64,000 nt of DNA from positions 868,001 through 932,000 of the forward strand of contig NZ_CP081149.1 in assembly GCF_019665785.1 (NCBI RefSeq). Reading direction: 5' to 3'. A program made the position numbers and the translations under genes. This document shows, piece by piece, positions 42,878-51,043 of this stretch (the stretch's first letter is position 1; each line of letters opens with the position of its first letter). The notes below the pieces were generated by a model that saw only the letters and a list, made by a program, of their open reading frames with translations, made no database searches and was not told the origin of the DNA. The stretch is from Deefgea piscis. GTDB lineage: Bacteria; Pseudomonadota; Gammaproteobacteria; Burkholderiales; Chitinibacteraceae.

Positions 42878-43273
42878 ATGAAAATACAAGCTGGCCTTAC
42901 TCTAATTGAATTGTTGGTGGTGATTGCAATTATTGGCATTATTGCTTCTATCGCAACTAATCAGTATCAACAATATTTAAGCCAAAGCAAAGCGATGGCT
43001 GCGTATACTGAAATTGCTGCAGGAAAAACTAATTTTATTGGCCATATTAATAATGGCGAAACCGTTTCTTCAGTTGCTGATATTGGTTTGCAATCCTTAA
43101 CCAATCATTGTGCTATTACGGTGACAGCGGCATCGATTCGTTGTGAATTACAAAATACGCCTTCGAGTTTAGTTAATTCAACCATCGTCCTCAATTATGA
43201 TTTGATACAAGATCAATGGCTTTGCGCAACGACGAATATGTCGGCCGATATTAGACCTAAATTTTGTTCTTAA
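42878..43273 (+). CDS. Second type IV pilin-like protein
   Basis: 131 aa. A very short leader MKIQAG precedes LTLIELLVVIAIIGIIA, so Leu replaces the usual Phe1 and Glu5 is kept. It shares AAGKT...NNGETV...DIGLQ...C with the first pilin and keeps the four-Cys pattern, so it arose by tandem duplication. RBS GAGGAA about 12 nt upstream. It may be a minor or alternative pilin. It is AT-richer than its neighbour, suggesting divergence or low expression. Confidence 0.88.
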   Translation: MKIQAGLTLIELLVVIAIIGIIASIATNQYQQYLSQSKAMAAYTEIAAGKTNFIGHINNGETVSSVADIGLQSLTNHCAITVTAASIRCELQNTPSSLVNSTIVLNYDLIQDQWLCATTNMSADIRPKFCS

Positions 43274-43296
43274 AATGAAATGTATATTTTAGTTCT

Positions 43297-43317
43297 GTAG
43301 GGTGCGCATTTGCGCAC
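43297..43317 (+). repeat. Half GTAGGGTGCGCATTTGCGC hairpin
   Basis: GTGCGCA/TGCGCAC inverted repeat inside a GTAGGG-started unit, a partial relative of the hairpins at 38358 and 47473. The rest of the 220-nt pilin-nrdG gap shows nothing I can name. Confidence 0.5.
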
Positions 43318-43493
43318 GCGGTGAACCGGTTGGTGATTTATCTACGTTGCGCTGTAAAGCCAATTGCAATGATTGTGTTGGATGATAGGCTTGGCGTAAT
43401 TATGACGATTTGTGATTTATTTAGCATAATTCCGAGTGCGTAAACCCTGCGAATTTGCACACACTTCCCCAATCCCAAATAAGCTGCCGCGAA

Positions 43494-43961
43494 TTAATCA
43501 CCACCACGGTTGCGGTGGTTTTTGAGTTCGATCAGGCGTTGGTTGCTAGAGCCGCGCCAGGGTTGGCTGGTGGGGGCATTTTGTTCGAATTTGCCGTCGA
43601 TGAGCACGTCGATGTATTGCATGATGGCGAGGTCTTGCAGCTCTTCAAACACGTAGCCAGTCCAGAGCCAGATGTTTTTTTCGGGGTAGCGCTGTTTAAA
43701 GGCTTGGCAGAGTTGGAGGATGGCGTCCCGATTGGCCGGGTGCAGTGGATCACCGCCGGAGAGGCTAAGGCCGTCGTGTGATTCGCAGGCTTGCAGTAGT
43801 TTTTGTTCGATTTCAGCGGTGAAGGCTTGGCCGGATTTTCTATCCCATGTCGATGGGTTGTAGCAACCTTCGCACGCATGTTGGCAGCCGCTGACAAAAA
43901 GCGTCACGCGGATGCCGGGGCCGTTGATCAGATCATGCGTGTAATAGCGGTCGTAATTCAT
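43494..43961 (-). CDS. nrdG: Anaerobic ribonucleotide reductase-activating protein
   Basis: 155 aa radical-SAM enzyme. CQHACEGCYN is the CxxxCxxC cluster motif, and GGDPL the SAM contact. It installs the glycyl radical on NrdD. It starts 3 nt from palindrome copy f, which fills the whole gap to nrdD; no Shine-Dalgarno is visible before the ATG, so translation may rely on coupling. Confidence 0.95.
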   Translation of the reverse strand: MNYDRYYTHDLINGPGIRVTLFVSGCQHACEGCYNPSTWDRKSGQAFTAEIEQKLLQACESHDGLSLSGGDPLHPANRDAILQLCQAFKQRYPEKNIWLWTGYVFEELQDLAIMQYIDVLIDGKFEQNAPTSQPWRGSSNQRLIELKNHRNRGGD

Positions 43962-44010
43962 GGGTATAGGGTTGTGGGCATGTATTTAAAATACTTGTGT
44001 TGATATACCC
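43962..44010. repeat. 49-nt GGGTAT palindrome, copy f
   Basis: Ends TGGGTATA/TATACCCA, centre GTATTTAAAATAC. It occupies the complete nrdD-nrdG intergenic gap (stop of nrdD at 44013, start of nrdG at 43961). Confidence 0.85.
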
Positions 44011-44012
44011 AA

Positions 44013-46166
44013 TCACTCAACCGCATGCGCGTGGTGTTTGACTCGGCGCATGACTTCTTTTTGTTTGCCGTTGTTAAACGGCCGAGCGTTGGGGCTGCCG
44101 AGGTAGCCGCAGACTCGGCGGGTGACTGATAGCGTGGCGCTGTCGTGGTTGCCGCAGTCGGGGCAGACAAAGCCGTTGGCGGTGGCGAGGGTTTCGCCCA
44201 TAAAGCCGCAAGCGCCGCAGGCGTCAACCGGCGTATTACTGCCAAAATACGGCACACGTTCGATGGCGTAATCCCAAATGCGTTCGAGCGCCAAGAGATT
44301 GTGCTTCATATTGGGCAGCTCAACATAGGTAATGTGGCCGCCGGTTGCGAGCTCGGCATAGCCGGTTTCAAAGTCGATTTTTTCAAATGGATTGACTTTG
44401 CGGTACACATCCAGATGGAATGAATTGGTGTAATAGCCTTTGTCGGTCACGTCGCTGATGTCGCCAAAGCGTTCTTGATCGAGTTTACAAAAGCGGTAGC
44501 ACAGCGATTCACTTGGCGTGGAATACAGCGAAAAGCCAAAGCCTGTTTCTTCTTTCCAGCGCTGCGTGGCATCCCCCATGGTTTTGACCACCTGGTGCAA
44601 AAAGGCTTGCGCGGCGCTGGCATCGGCGGGATGTTGACCAAACAGTAATACGCCAACTTCGTGCAGACCGATATAACCCAAAGAGATCGACGCGCGGCCA
44701 TCTTTAAATAGCGTCATGATGTCGTCTTGCGGCTTGAGTCGAATCCCAAACGCCCCTTCGGTATACAAAATCGGGGCTACATTGGCTTTTACGCCTTGCA
44801 GTCGTTGGATGCGAATATTGAGTGCGCGTAAGCATACTTGTAGGCGCTGCGCTAATAACTGATTAAATTGCTCGATATTGCCTTGCGCTTCAATGGCAAT
44901 ACGCGGCAGGTTCAGGCTGACTACACCTAGATTATTGCGGCCATTGAGGACTTCTTTACCTTGTTCATCGCGCCAAGCGGGCAAAAAGCTGCGGCAACCC
45001 ATCGGTGATACTGGCACGCTCGAACCGGTAATTTGGCGATTGAGCTTGGCCGAGATAATGTCCGGATACATACGTTTGGACGTGCATTCGAGCGCCAATT
45101 GTTTGATGTCGTAATTGGGATCAGTGGGCTTGAGGTTAATGCCTTCGTCGATAAAAAACACCAATTTAGGAAACACCGGTGTGGTGCCTTCTTTGCCTAG
45201 GCCTTTAATTCGTACGCGCAAAATCGATTGCTGAATAATGCGCTCAGCCCAGCTGGTGCCCATGCCGAATGAAAAGGTTACAAAGGGCTGCTGACCATTG
45301 GAGCTAAACAGCGTGTTGATTTCGTATTCACACGCTTGAATGCCGTCGTAGGCTTCTTTTTCGGTGCGCTCGGTGGCGTAGCGTTCTGGGTCGGTAATGC
45401 CATATTCATGAGCAATGGCCAAATTTTTGGCATGGCTTTTGAGCACATACGGCGCGAGCACTTGGTCCAAATTGGGAATGGTGGTGCCGCCATATTGATG
45501 GCTGGCCACTTGAGCAATAATTTGCGCTGTGACCGCGCAAGCGACGCCGACGGATTTAGGGCTTTCGATTTTTGCATTGCCAAGGCGAAAACCGTTTTTG
45601 AGCATGCCTTCTAAATCGACGAGGCAGCAATTGGTTAGCGGCAAAAACGGTGAGTAATCCAGATCATGAAAATGGATATCGCCTTGGTGGTGCGCTTCTA
45701 AAATATCTTTGGGCAAAAAGGTGCTGGCAAATTGTTTCGAGACAATGCCGGCCATCAGGTCACGCATCACCGGAAAGACATTGGCATCTTTATTGGCGTT
45801 TTCAGTAGTGGCTTCGCTGTCGGTTTTATTGACTAAGCCCATCAGTTTGGCGTGTAGCTCCGAGCCTTGCGCGCGCGTGCGATCTCTGTCGTAGCGATAT
45901 TGAATATAAATCCGCGCCACTTCGGGGTAATCATGCATCAAGGCGTCTTCGACCCATTGCTGAATCGTTGGAATATCTAATAAGCCGGTAGGGGCATTGT
46001 GCTGGCTCAAAGTGCGGCATTGTGCTTCAACTTGGCTGGTGATTTGTTCGGCCAATTGGTCTGGCTGCGGATATTTTGCAGCAGTGGCAGCGCGGCGGCA
46101 GGCTTCAAAAATTTTGGCACTGTCGTAGGCGGCTTTGGCGCCGTCGCGTTTAATCACTTTGAGCAT
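44013..46166 (-). CDS. nrdD: Anaerobic ribonucleoside-triphosphate reductase
   Basis: 717 aa. An N-terminal ATP-cone (about 1-95, allosteric control) precedes the large barrel with LTNCCLVDLEGML, a C-terminal zinc site CGACGF...CPDCG and the glycyl-radical loop RRVCGYLGSP (Gly about 30 residues from the end). It reduces NTPs to dNTPs without oxygen. In operon with nrdG. Upstream DNA carries an NrdR box and an FNR-like site. Confidence 0.96.
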   Translation of the reverse strand: MLKVIKRDGAKAAYDSAKIFEACRRAATAAKYPQPDQLAEQITSQVEAQCRTLSQHNAPTGLLDIPTIQQWVEDALMHDYPEVARIYIQYRYDRDRTRAQGSELHAKLMGLVNKTDSEATTENANKDANVFPVMRDLMAGIVSKQFASTFLPKDILEAHHQGDIHFHDLDYSPFLPLTNCCLVDLEGMLKNGFRLGNAKIESPKSVGVACAVTAQIIAQVASHQYGGTTIPNLDQVLAPYVLKSHAKNLAIAHEYGITDPERYATERTEKEAYDGIQACEYEINTLFSSNGQQPFVTFSFGMGTSWAERIIQQSILRVRIKGLGKEGTTPVFPKLVFFIDEGINLKPTDPNYDIKQLALECTSKRMYPDIISAKLNRQITGSSVPVSPMGCRSFLPAWRDEQGKEVLNGRNNLGVVSLNLPRIAIEAQGNIEQFNQLLAQRLQVCLRALNIRIQRLQGVKANVAPILYTEGAFGIRLKPQDDIMTLFKDGRASISLGYIGLHEVGVLLFGQHPADASAAQAFLHQVVKTMGDATQRWKEETGFGFSLYSTPSESLCYRFCKLDQERFGDISDVTDKGYYTNSFHLDVYRKVNPFEKIDFETGYAELATGGHITYVELPNMKHNLLALERIWDYAIERVPYFGSNTPVDACGACGFMGETLATANGFVCPDCGNHDSATLSVTRRVCGYLGSPNARPFNNGKQKEVMRRVKHHAHAVE

Positions 46167-46283
46167 TGCTGTTTTTTCCTTGGTGCGTAATCAGTGGTAC
46201 AGGTATTGAGATTATTGGCTGACAGGGCTTTTGCTTTTGGCCTGCAGCTTATTGTGTTGGTTTGTGGCTTTATCTCGAAGCAA

Positions 46284-46299
46284 ACACAATATATGGTGT
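46284..46299 (-). promoter_or_regulatory. NrdR box upstream of nrdD
   Basis: ACACAATATATGGTGT fits the NrdR consensus ACACWATATATWGTGT with one deviation. On the minus strand its centre reads TATATT, a plausible -10. A weaker half-site (46242-46257, with TTATTGTGT) lies 42 bp, four helical turns, closer to the gene; NrdR boxes usually come in pairs. Confidence 0.75.
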
Positions 46300-46333
46300 T
46301 TTTGTTTTGCTTGCTGCACATAATGGGCTGTTT

Positions 46334-46347
46334 TTGATGGTGGTCAA
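46334..46347 (-). promoter_or_regulatory. FNR/ANR-type site upstream of nrdD
   Basis: TTGATGGTGGTCAA matches TTGAT-N4-ATCAA at 9 of 10 positions. If the TATATT of the NrdR box is the -10, this site centres near -60, an activating position, which fits anaerobic induction. Confidence 0.65.
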
Positions 46348-46487
46348 TATTTGTTTTTTTTGCTTGGATGAGGCCAAATAATGACAATTTGTCGTGTTTA
46401 TGCCGCGTCTTTGCGTGGCTTTGCTGAGCTGGCAGGCGTTGATGCTATGCTGAAAATCTGTTTGCAATACTTAAGAATTACTTGCTT

Positions 46488-47432
46488 ATGAAAAAATTAG
46501 CGCTGTTTTTTTTGCTCAGTTTGAGCTTGCTGTCACCGTTGTCGGCAAAGGATAAAAAAGAGCTGAATTTATTACCCAATAGCAATGTGCAACGCAGCGC
46601 CAATGCGGTGTTGTCTTTGATGTCGTATTCGGTGATTTTGGATTTGGCCGCCAGTAGTTTGTCGATTAAAGGTACTGAAAGTGAAAATAAAAAATTAATG
46701 ATGACGCAATTGGGGGGCGGTTCAACCATCAGCAAAGATGTGCCTTTGTATTTGGAAGGCGCGTTAGCGGGCAGCCGTTTTGACCCGACTTTTGTCGCCA
46801 CTAATGGCGAACAAGAGCGTGCGATTCCGCTCAAATGGACTTCCTTAAGTGGCACTGGTGGTATCGGCTGGGATTTTCCGATTGCAGAAAATTGGGTGTT
46901 GCGACCGATTGTTAATTTTTCATTGGGTACGGTGGCGAGTGATTTAAAAATCGCCAATTGGTGGATTAATTATAAAACGGGCAAAGAGTTTAATTTTTTT
47001 GATAAAGGCAGCATGAATGTGTACGGCTTAGGCGGCGCTTTAATGCTCGATTACGAGCTGGTCAAGCCCGAATACGAAGTGGATTTAGAGCTGCGCCTAT
47101 CTCAAGTGCATTTGCAAACGTTTAAAACGAACGATGCGGTAGCCGGCAGTGCCAAGTCGCAAACCGCCAATGTCTGGACGCGATATCGTGCGCCGACAGG
47201 ACTGACTTTTTTAAGCCGTCCGCTGCGTTATGTATTAGAAGCATCGCATTCGCATTATTACGGTGATCAGGCTGGGGTCTTGGGCTTTGATTATTTATCT
47301 ACCGTGGGATTAGGTTTTGAGGTCGATAGCAGCGCGCATCCTGTGTTTGTAACCCGTACCCGGTTTTTAATGCGCTATATGTTTGGACCGAATGTATCGG
47401 GCTCAGGGATGAGTATTGCGATGAGTTTTTGA
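46488..47432 (+). CDS. Outer-membrane beta-barrel protein (solitary autotransporter-barrel type)
   Basis: 314 aa from ATG 46488. A signal peptide (residues 1-18, LSLLSPLSA) precedes a run of amphipathic strands, ending GSGMSIAMSF with the terminal Phe recognised by BAM. No passenger domain is present. The pattern resembles the solitary outer-membrane autotransporter-like barrel family. Ligand or role unknown. The gene stands alone, divergent from nrdD. Confidence 0.75.
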   Translation: MKKLALFFLLSLSLLSPLSAKDKKELNLLPNSNVQRSANAVLSLMSYSVILDLAASSLSIKGTESENKKLMMTQLGGGSTISKDVPLYLEGALAGSRFDPTFVATNGEQERAIPLKWTSLSGTGGIGWDFPIAENWVLRPIVNFSLGTVASDLKIANWWINYKTGKEFNFFDKGSMNVYGLGGALMLDYELVKPEYEVDLELRLSQVHLQTFKTNDAVAGSAKSQTANVWTRYRAPTGLTFLSRPLRYVLEASHSHYYGDQAGVLGFDYLSTVGLGFEVDSSAHPVFVTRTRFLMRYMFGPNVSGSGMSIAMSF

Positions 47433-47472
47433 TGGGATTAGCTTTAAGCCAATATAAAAAACAATGCCATTG

Positions 47473-47548
47473 TAGGGTGGAATAAGCACAGCGCATTCAA
47501 CCTTGTCGCGAAGCTTATGGTGGAATGCACTTCGTTTATTCCACCCTA
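47473..47548. repeat. GTAGGGTGGAATAAG repeat, complete copy
   Basis: TAGGGTGGAATAA (47473-47485) and TTATTCCACCCTA (47536-47548) are perfect 13-bp arms; inner GCGCATTC / GGAATGC also pair. Its left arm is found alone at 28474. Confidence 0.85.
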
Positions 47549-47578
47549 TGGTTGGCAAATTTTAATTGCTTGATGGTT

Positions 47579-47627
47579 GAGTATTTCCATCTAGCCATTT
47601 AAATAGAAAGGCTAGATGGAAATACCT
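47579..47627. repeat. 49-nt palindrome, copy h, probable hslU terminator
   Basis: Perfect 16-bp arms GTATTTCCATCTAGCC/GGCTAGATGGAAATAC (47581-47596, 47610-47625) with a 13-nt loop, 40 nt past the hslU stop. It is the most regular member of the seven-copy family and could act as terminator or mRNA 3'-end protection. Confidence 0.85.
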
Positions 47628-47667
47628 TGGTCTTTGAGGTTTTAAATTCAAACAGTTTGCCGGTAAT

Positions 47668-48990
47668 TTAGAGCATAAAGCGGGCGAGGTCGTCGTTGCT
47701 GGCGACGCTGGCGAGTTTGCTGCTAACAAATTCAGCATCAATGGTCACCGTGCCACGTTTGGCGTCGAATGAAATGTCGGCGAGTAAACGCTCCATCACG
47801 GTATACAAGCGGCGTGCGCCGATGTTTTCGGTGCTTTCATTGACTTGCCATGCCATGTGCGCCAGTTTGCGAATCCCGTCTTCGGTGTATACCAGCTCGA
47901 CGTCTTCAGTCGCTAGCAAAGCTTGATATTGCTTGGCTAAGCAAGCATCGGTGCCGGTGAGAATGGTGGCAAAATCGTCCACCGTGAGCGAATTGAGCTC
48001 AACGCGAATCGGGAAACGGCCTTGCAACTCAGGAATCAAATCCGATGGTTTGGCTAAATGAAACGCGCCAGAGGCAATAAACAAAATATGGTCAGTTTTG
48101 ACCATGCCGTATTTGGTGGTCACGGTGGTGCCTTCCACTAGCGGCAGCAAATCACGCTGTACGCCTTGGCGTGACACTTCACCGCCTTGTCCTTCTGAGC
48201 GGGTGGTCACTTTGTCGATTTCGTCGATAAACACAATGCCGTTTTGTTCAACCGCGCGTAGCGCCTCGGTTTTGGTGTCTTCATCATTGACTAGTTTGGC
48301 GGCTTCTTCGTCGATCAATGCTTTGAGTGCGTCAGGTACTTTGAGTTTTTGTGCCTTGGTTTTTTCACTCATTGCGCCTTTAAACATATTTTGAATCTGG
48401 CTAGAGAAGTCTTCCATTCCCGGTGGCGCAAATACTTCCATTGTCGGCGCAGTGGCCGCAACTTGGATTTCGATTTCTTTGTCGTCAAATTTGCCTTCAC
48501 GCAGCATTTTTCTGAATTTTTGCCGCGTTTCGCTCATGCCATCATTGGCATTGACTTCGCCATACGCTGGCGCTGCGGGCGGCAATAGCACATCGAGTAC
48601 GCGGTTTTCTGCTGCGTCTTCGGCCTTGATGCGATTTTTGCTGATGGCTTGATCGCGAACTTGCTTGATGGCGATTTCGATTAAGTCGCGAATGATGCTG
48701 TCGACGTCTTTGCCGACATAGCCGACTTCGGTGAATTTAGTCGCTTCAACCTTAATAAATGGTGCGTCAGATAATTTGGCCAGCCGGCGAGCGATTTCGG
48801 TTTTCCCTACGCCAGTCGGGCCAATCATCAAGATGTTTTTTGGCGTGATTTCGCTACGCAGTGGCTCGGCCACTTGCTGACGACGCCAGCGATTACGCAG
48901 CGCAATGGCCACGGCTTTTTTGGCTGCGGCTTGGCCGACGATGTGTTTGTCCAGTTCGTGGACAATTTCTTGTGGGGTCATTTGAGTCAT
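47668..48990 (-). CDS. hslU: ATP-dependent protease ATPase subunit HslU
   Basis: 440 aa from ATG 48990 ([20 protein letters not shown]), which has AAGGA 7 nt upstream; the frame is open 11 codons more. Walker [10 protein letters not shown], Walker B FIDEIDKV, the I domain (about 110-230) and the sensor GRFPIRVEL are intact, plus the C-terminal DLARFML that docks into HslV. Normally hslV lies immediately upstream; here the upstream neighbour is a divergent response regulator, so hslV is not in this locus. Confidence 0.96.
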   Translation of the reverse strand: MTQMTPQEIVHELDKHIVGQAAAKKAVAIALRNRWRRQQVAEPLRSEITPKNILMIGPTGVGKTEIARRLAKLSDAPFIKVEATKFTEVGYVGKDVDSIIRDLIEIAIKQVRDQAISKNRIKAEDAAENRVLDVLLPPAAPAYGEVNANDGMSETRQKFRKMLREGKFDDKEIEIQVAATAPTMEVFAPPGMEDFSSQIQNMFKGAMSEKTKAQKLKVPDALKALIDEEAAKLVNDEDTKTEALRAVEQNGIVFIDEIDKVTTRSEGQGGEVSRQGVQRDLLPLVEGTTVTTKYGMVKTDHILFIASGAFHLAKPSDLIPELQGRFPIRVELNSLTVDDFATILTGTDACLAKQYQALLATEDVELVYTEDGIRKLAHMAWQVNESTENIGARRLYTVMERLLADISFDAKRGTVTIDAEFVSSKLASVASNDDLARFML

Positions 48991-49254
48991 TGCGCAATCC
49001 TTAAGCATACGGTTTTGAATCACATCTGGGCATTTGGCGATTTTTAAAGGTCTGAGTGTGACTTGGAGGAGACGTGAGTGCGATTGCTGGAGTGATAGCT
49101 AGTGCATTTCCCTGAATTTTGACTAATCTACTAAATATGGCTTGCGTGGAGATGACGCTTGCTTGTTTCACTCCTTATTTCACAATGATTTAAATGTATA
49201 AAATTTTGCGTGTGTTGTAAGAGGCGACCACACGATGGGGTTTAACAGGGGCGC

Positions 49255-50826
49255 ATGATGATTGATGATGAAAACTGGCTCGAAGAAGATACTGATTTAT
49301 CGCTCCGTGCGGAGATAGAGCCGTGGAATGTACTGGTGGTGGATGATGAGCCCGATATTCATCATGTGACCAAATTGGCCCTATCTAATATTGATTTTTT
49401 AAACCGACCGCTGAATTTATTGTCGTGTTATTCAGGCGCAGAAGCCTTGGATATGCTTAACACGCGGGACGATATCGCCTTGGTGTTGCTCGATGTGGTG
49501 ATGGAGTCAGAAGACGCCGGTTTAAATGTGGCCAGAGATATTCGCGAAAAACTACACAATCATCATATCCGGATTATTTTGCGCACTGGCCAGCCCGGTG
49601 TTGCACCAGAACGACACGTCATTGAAAACTACGATATTAATGATTACAAAGCCAAAACTGAGCTTACGCGCGATAAATTGTATACCGCGGTGCTAGGGAC
49701 ATTGCGCTCTTATAACGACATCATGTTGATTGAACATCAACGTCGGCAATTAGATGCCAATCGTCGTGGGTTGATCAAAGTCGTCGATGCATCAACAACG
49801 ATTTTTAAACAGCAATCAGTGATTAAGTTCGCGCAAGGCGTGCTCGAGCAATTGCAGTCATTATTGTTTTTTGAGCAAGACGCTTTGTATGTGGTGGTCA
49901 CTGGCGGGCTGGCGGCTTTGTCGCAAAGCGATGATTTAACCATTATGTATGCTACTGGTGGCTATCAGACTTTTTGTGGGCAGACCTTGGCTAATGCCGA
50001 ATTAAGTCGTTTAAAACCATCGATTGACGAGGCACTTGCGCAGCGGCATAGCATTTTTGCGGCCGACCATTTTATTGGTTTTTTTCAAGCACCTTTGGGT
50101 TCGGTGAATTTACTGATTATTGATGGTCCGGTGGCGCTGTCGCACCCTGATGCCAATTTAATCGAAATGTTTTGTAAAAATGTCGCGATTGCGTATGAAA
50201 ACTTGATGCTCAATAAAGAGATCGAAGAAACGCAACGCAGCATTATTTATCAGCTTTCTGAAGTCATCGAAAATCGTTCAAAAGACACCGGTAAACATAT
50301 TCACCGAATGGCTGAGTTTTCTTATGCGCTGGCCATTGTGCTGGGTCTGAGTGAAGAAGAAGCCGAGATTATTCGCATCGCCAGCCCCTTGCACGATATT
50401 GGCAAAGTCGGCATTCCCGATTTGGTGCTCAATAAGCCCGGCATTTTAGACGCACAAGAGCGGGCGGTGATGAATACGCATGCGCAGCTCGGTTATGAAA
50501 TGCTCAAAGCGTCTAAACCGCGAATTTTAAAAATGGCCGCTGTGATTGCCCACCAGCACCATGAAAAATGGGATGGCAGTGGTTATCCGCAGCAATTGGT
50601 CGGCGAGCAGATTCATATTGCTGGGCGAATTATTGCTTTGGCGGATGTGTATGATGCGCTGGCGCATTCACGTTGCTACAAACCACCATGGTCGCGTGAG
50701 CGGGTGTTGGATGAAATTAAAGCCGGATCGGGTAGTCATTTTGATCCAGAAGTGGTGGATGCGTTTTTCCGTTGCTTACCAAAAATTGAAGAAATCAGAA
50801 TGTCTTATCGAGATTACGCTGACTAA
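49255..50826 (+). CDS. Response regulator with DUF3369 and HD-GYP domains
   Basis: 523 aa. The REC domain (about 24-150, VLVVDDEPD, phospho-acceptor Asp in VLLDVVMES) is followed by DUF3369 (about 165-320) and HD-GYP (about 335-505) with SPLHDIGKVGIPD, HHEKWDGSGYP and ALADVYDAL. The HD-GYP residues are complete, so c-di-GMP phosphodiesterase activity is likely. No histidine kinase gene is adjacent. Preceded by a 231-nt divergent spacer from hslU in which I see nothing else. Confidence 0.92.
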   Translation: MMIDDENWLEEDTDLSLRAEIEPWNVLVVDDEPDIHHVTKLALSNIDFLNRPLNLLSCYSGAEALDMLNTRDDIALVLLDVVMESEDAGLNVARDIREKLHNHHIRIILRTGQPGVAPERHVIENYDINDYKAKTELTRDKLYTAVLGTLRSYNDIMLIEHQRRQLDANRRGLIKVVDASTTIFKQQSVIKFAQGVLEQLQSLLFFEQDALYVVVTGGLAALSQSDDLTIMYATGGYQTFCGQTLANAELSRLKPSIDEALAQRHSIFAADHFIGFFQAPLGSVNLLIIDGPVALSHPDANLIEMFCKNVAIAYENLMLNKEIEETQRSIIYQLSEVIENRSKDTGKHIHRMAEFSYALAIVLGLSEEEAEIIRIASPLHDIGKVGIPDLVLNKPGILDAQERAVMNTHAQLGYEMLKASKPRILKMAAVIAHQHHEKWDGSGYPQQLVGEQIHIAGRIIALADVYDALAHSRCYKPPWSRERVLDEIKAGSGSHFDPEVVDAFFRCLPKIEEIRMSYRDYAD

Positions 50827-50860
50827 TCTATGCGTAAGGCGTGACTTTTACGGTTAGAAT

Positions 50861-50890
50861 GGGCGATTGTAATAAATCGCCCCTTTTTTT
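50861..50890 (+). terminator. Terminator after the HD-GYP regulator
   Basis: An 8-bp stem GGGCGATT/AATCGCCC with a 6-nt loop, then seven T. It lies 34 nt past the stop codon. Confidence 0.9.
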
Positions 50891-51043
50891 GCCGTTAGCA
50901 ATCGATTGCTGGATTAAGTCGTAAAGCAAAATGTTTTTTGGCCTTGTTCTCTCGTTGTCGGCTACGGTCTGAGCAACGCTTGGCGTTAACATTTTGCCTG
51001 TATCACTTAGCCAATCAGTCGATTAAACCAAGGTCATGCGCCA

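Larger units (their letters stand above)
46167..46487. other. Divergent regulatory region nrdD / outer-membrane gene
   Basis: About 320 nt with no gene. It holds NrdR-type sites and an FNR-type site described separately; the 100 nt next to the plus-strand gene shows nothing I can name. Confidence 0.6.
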
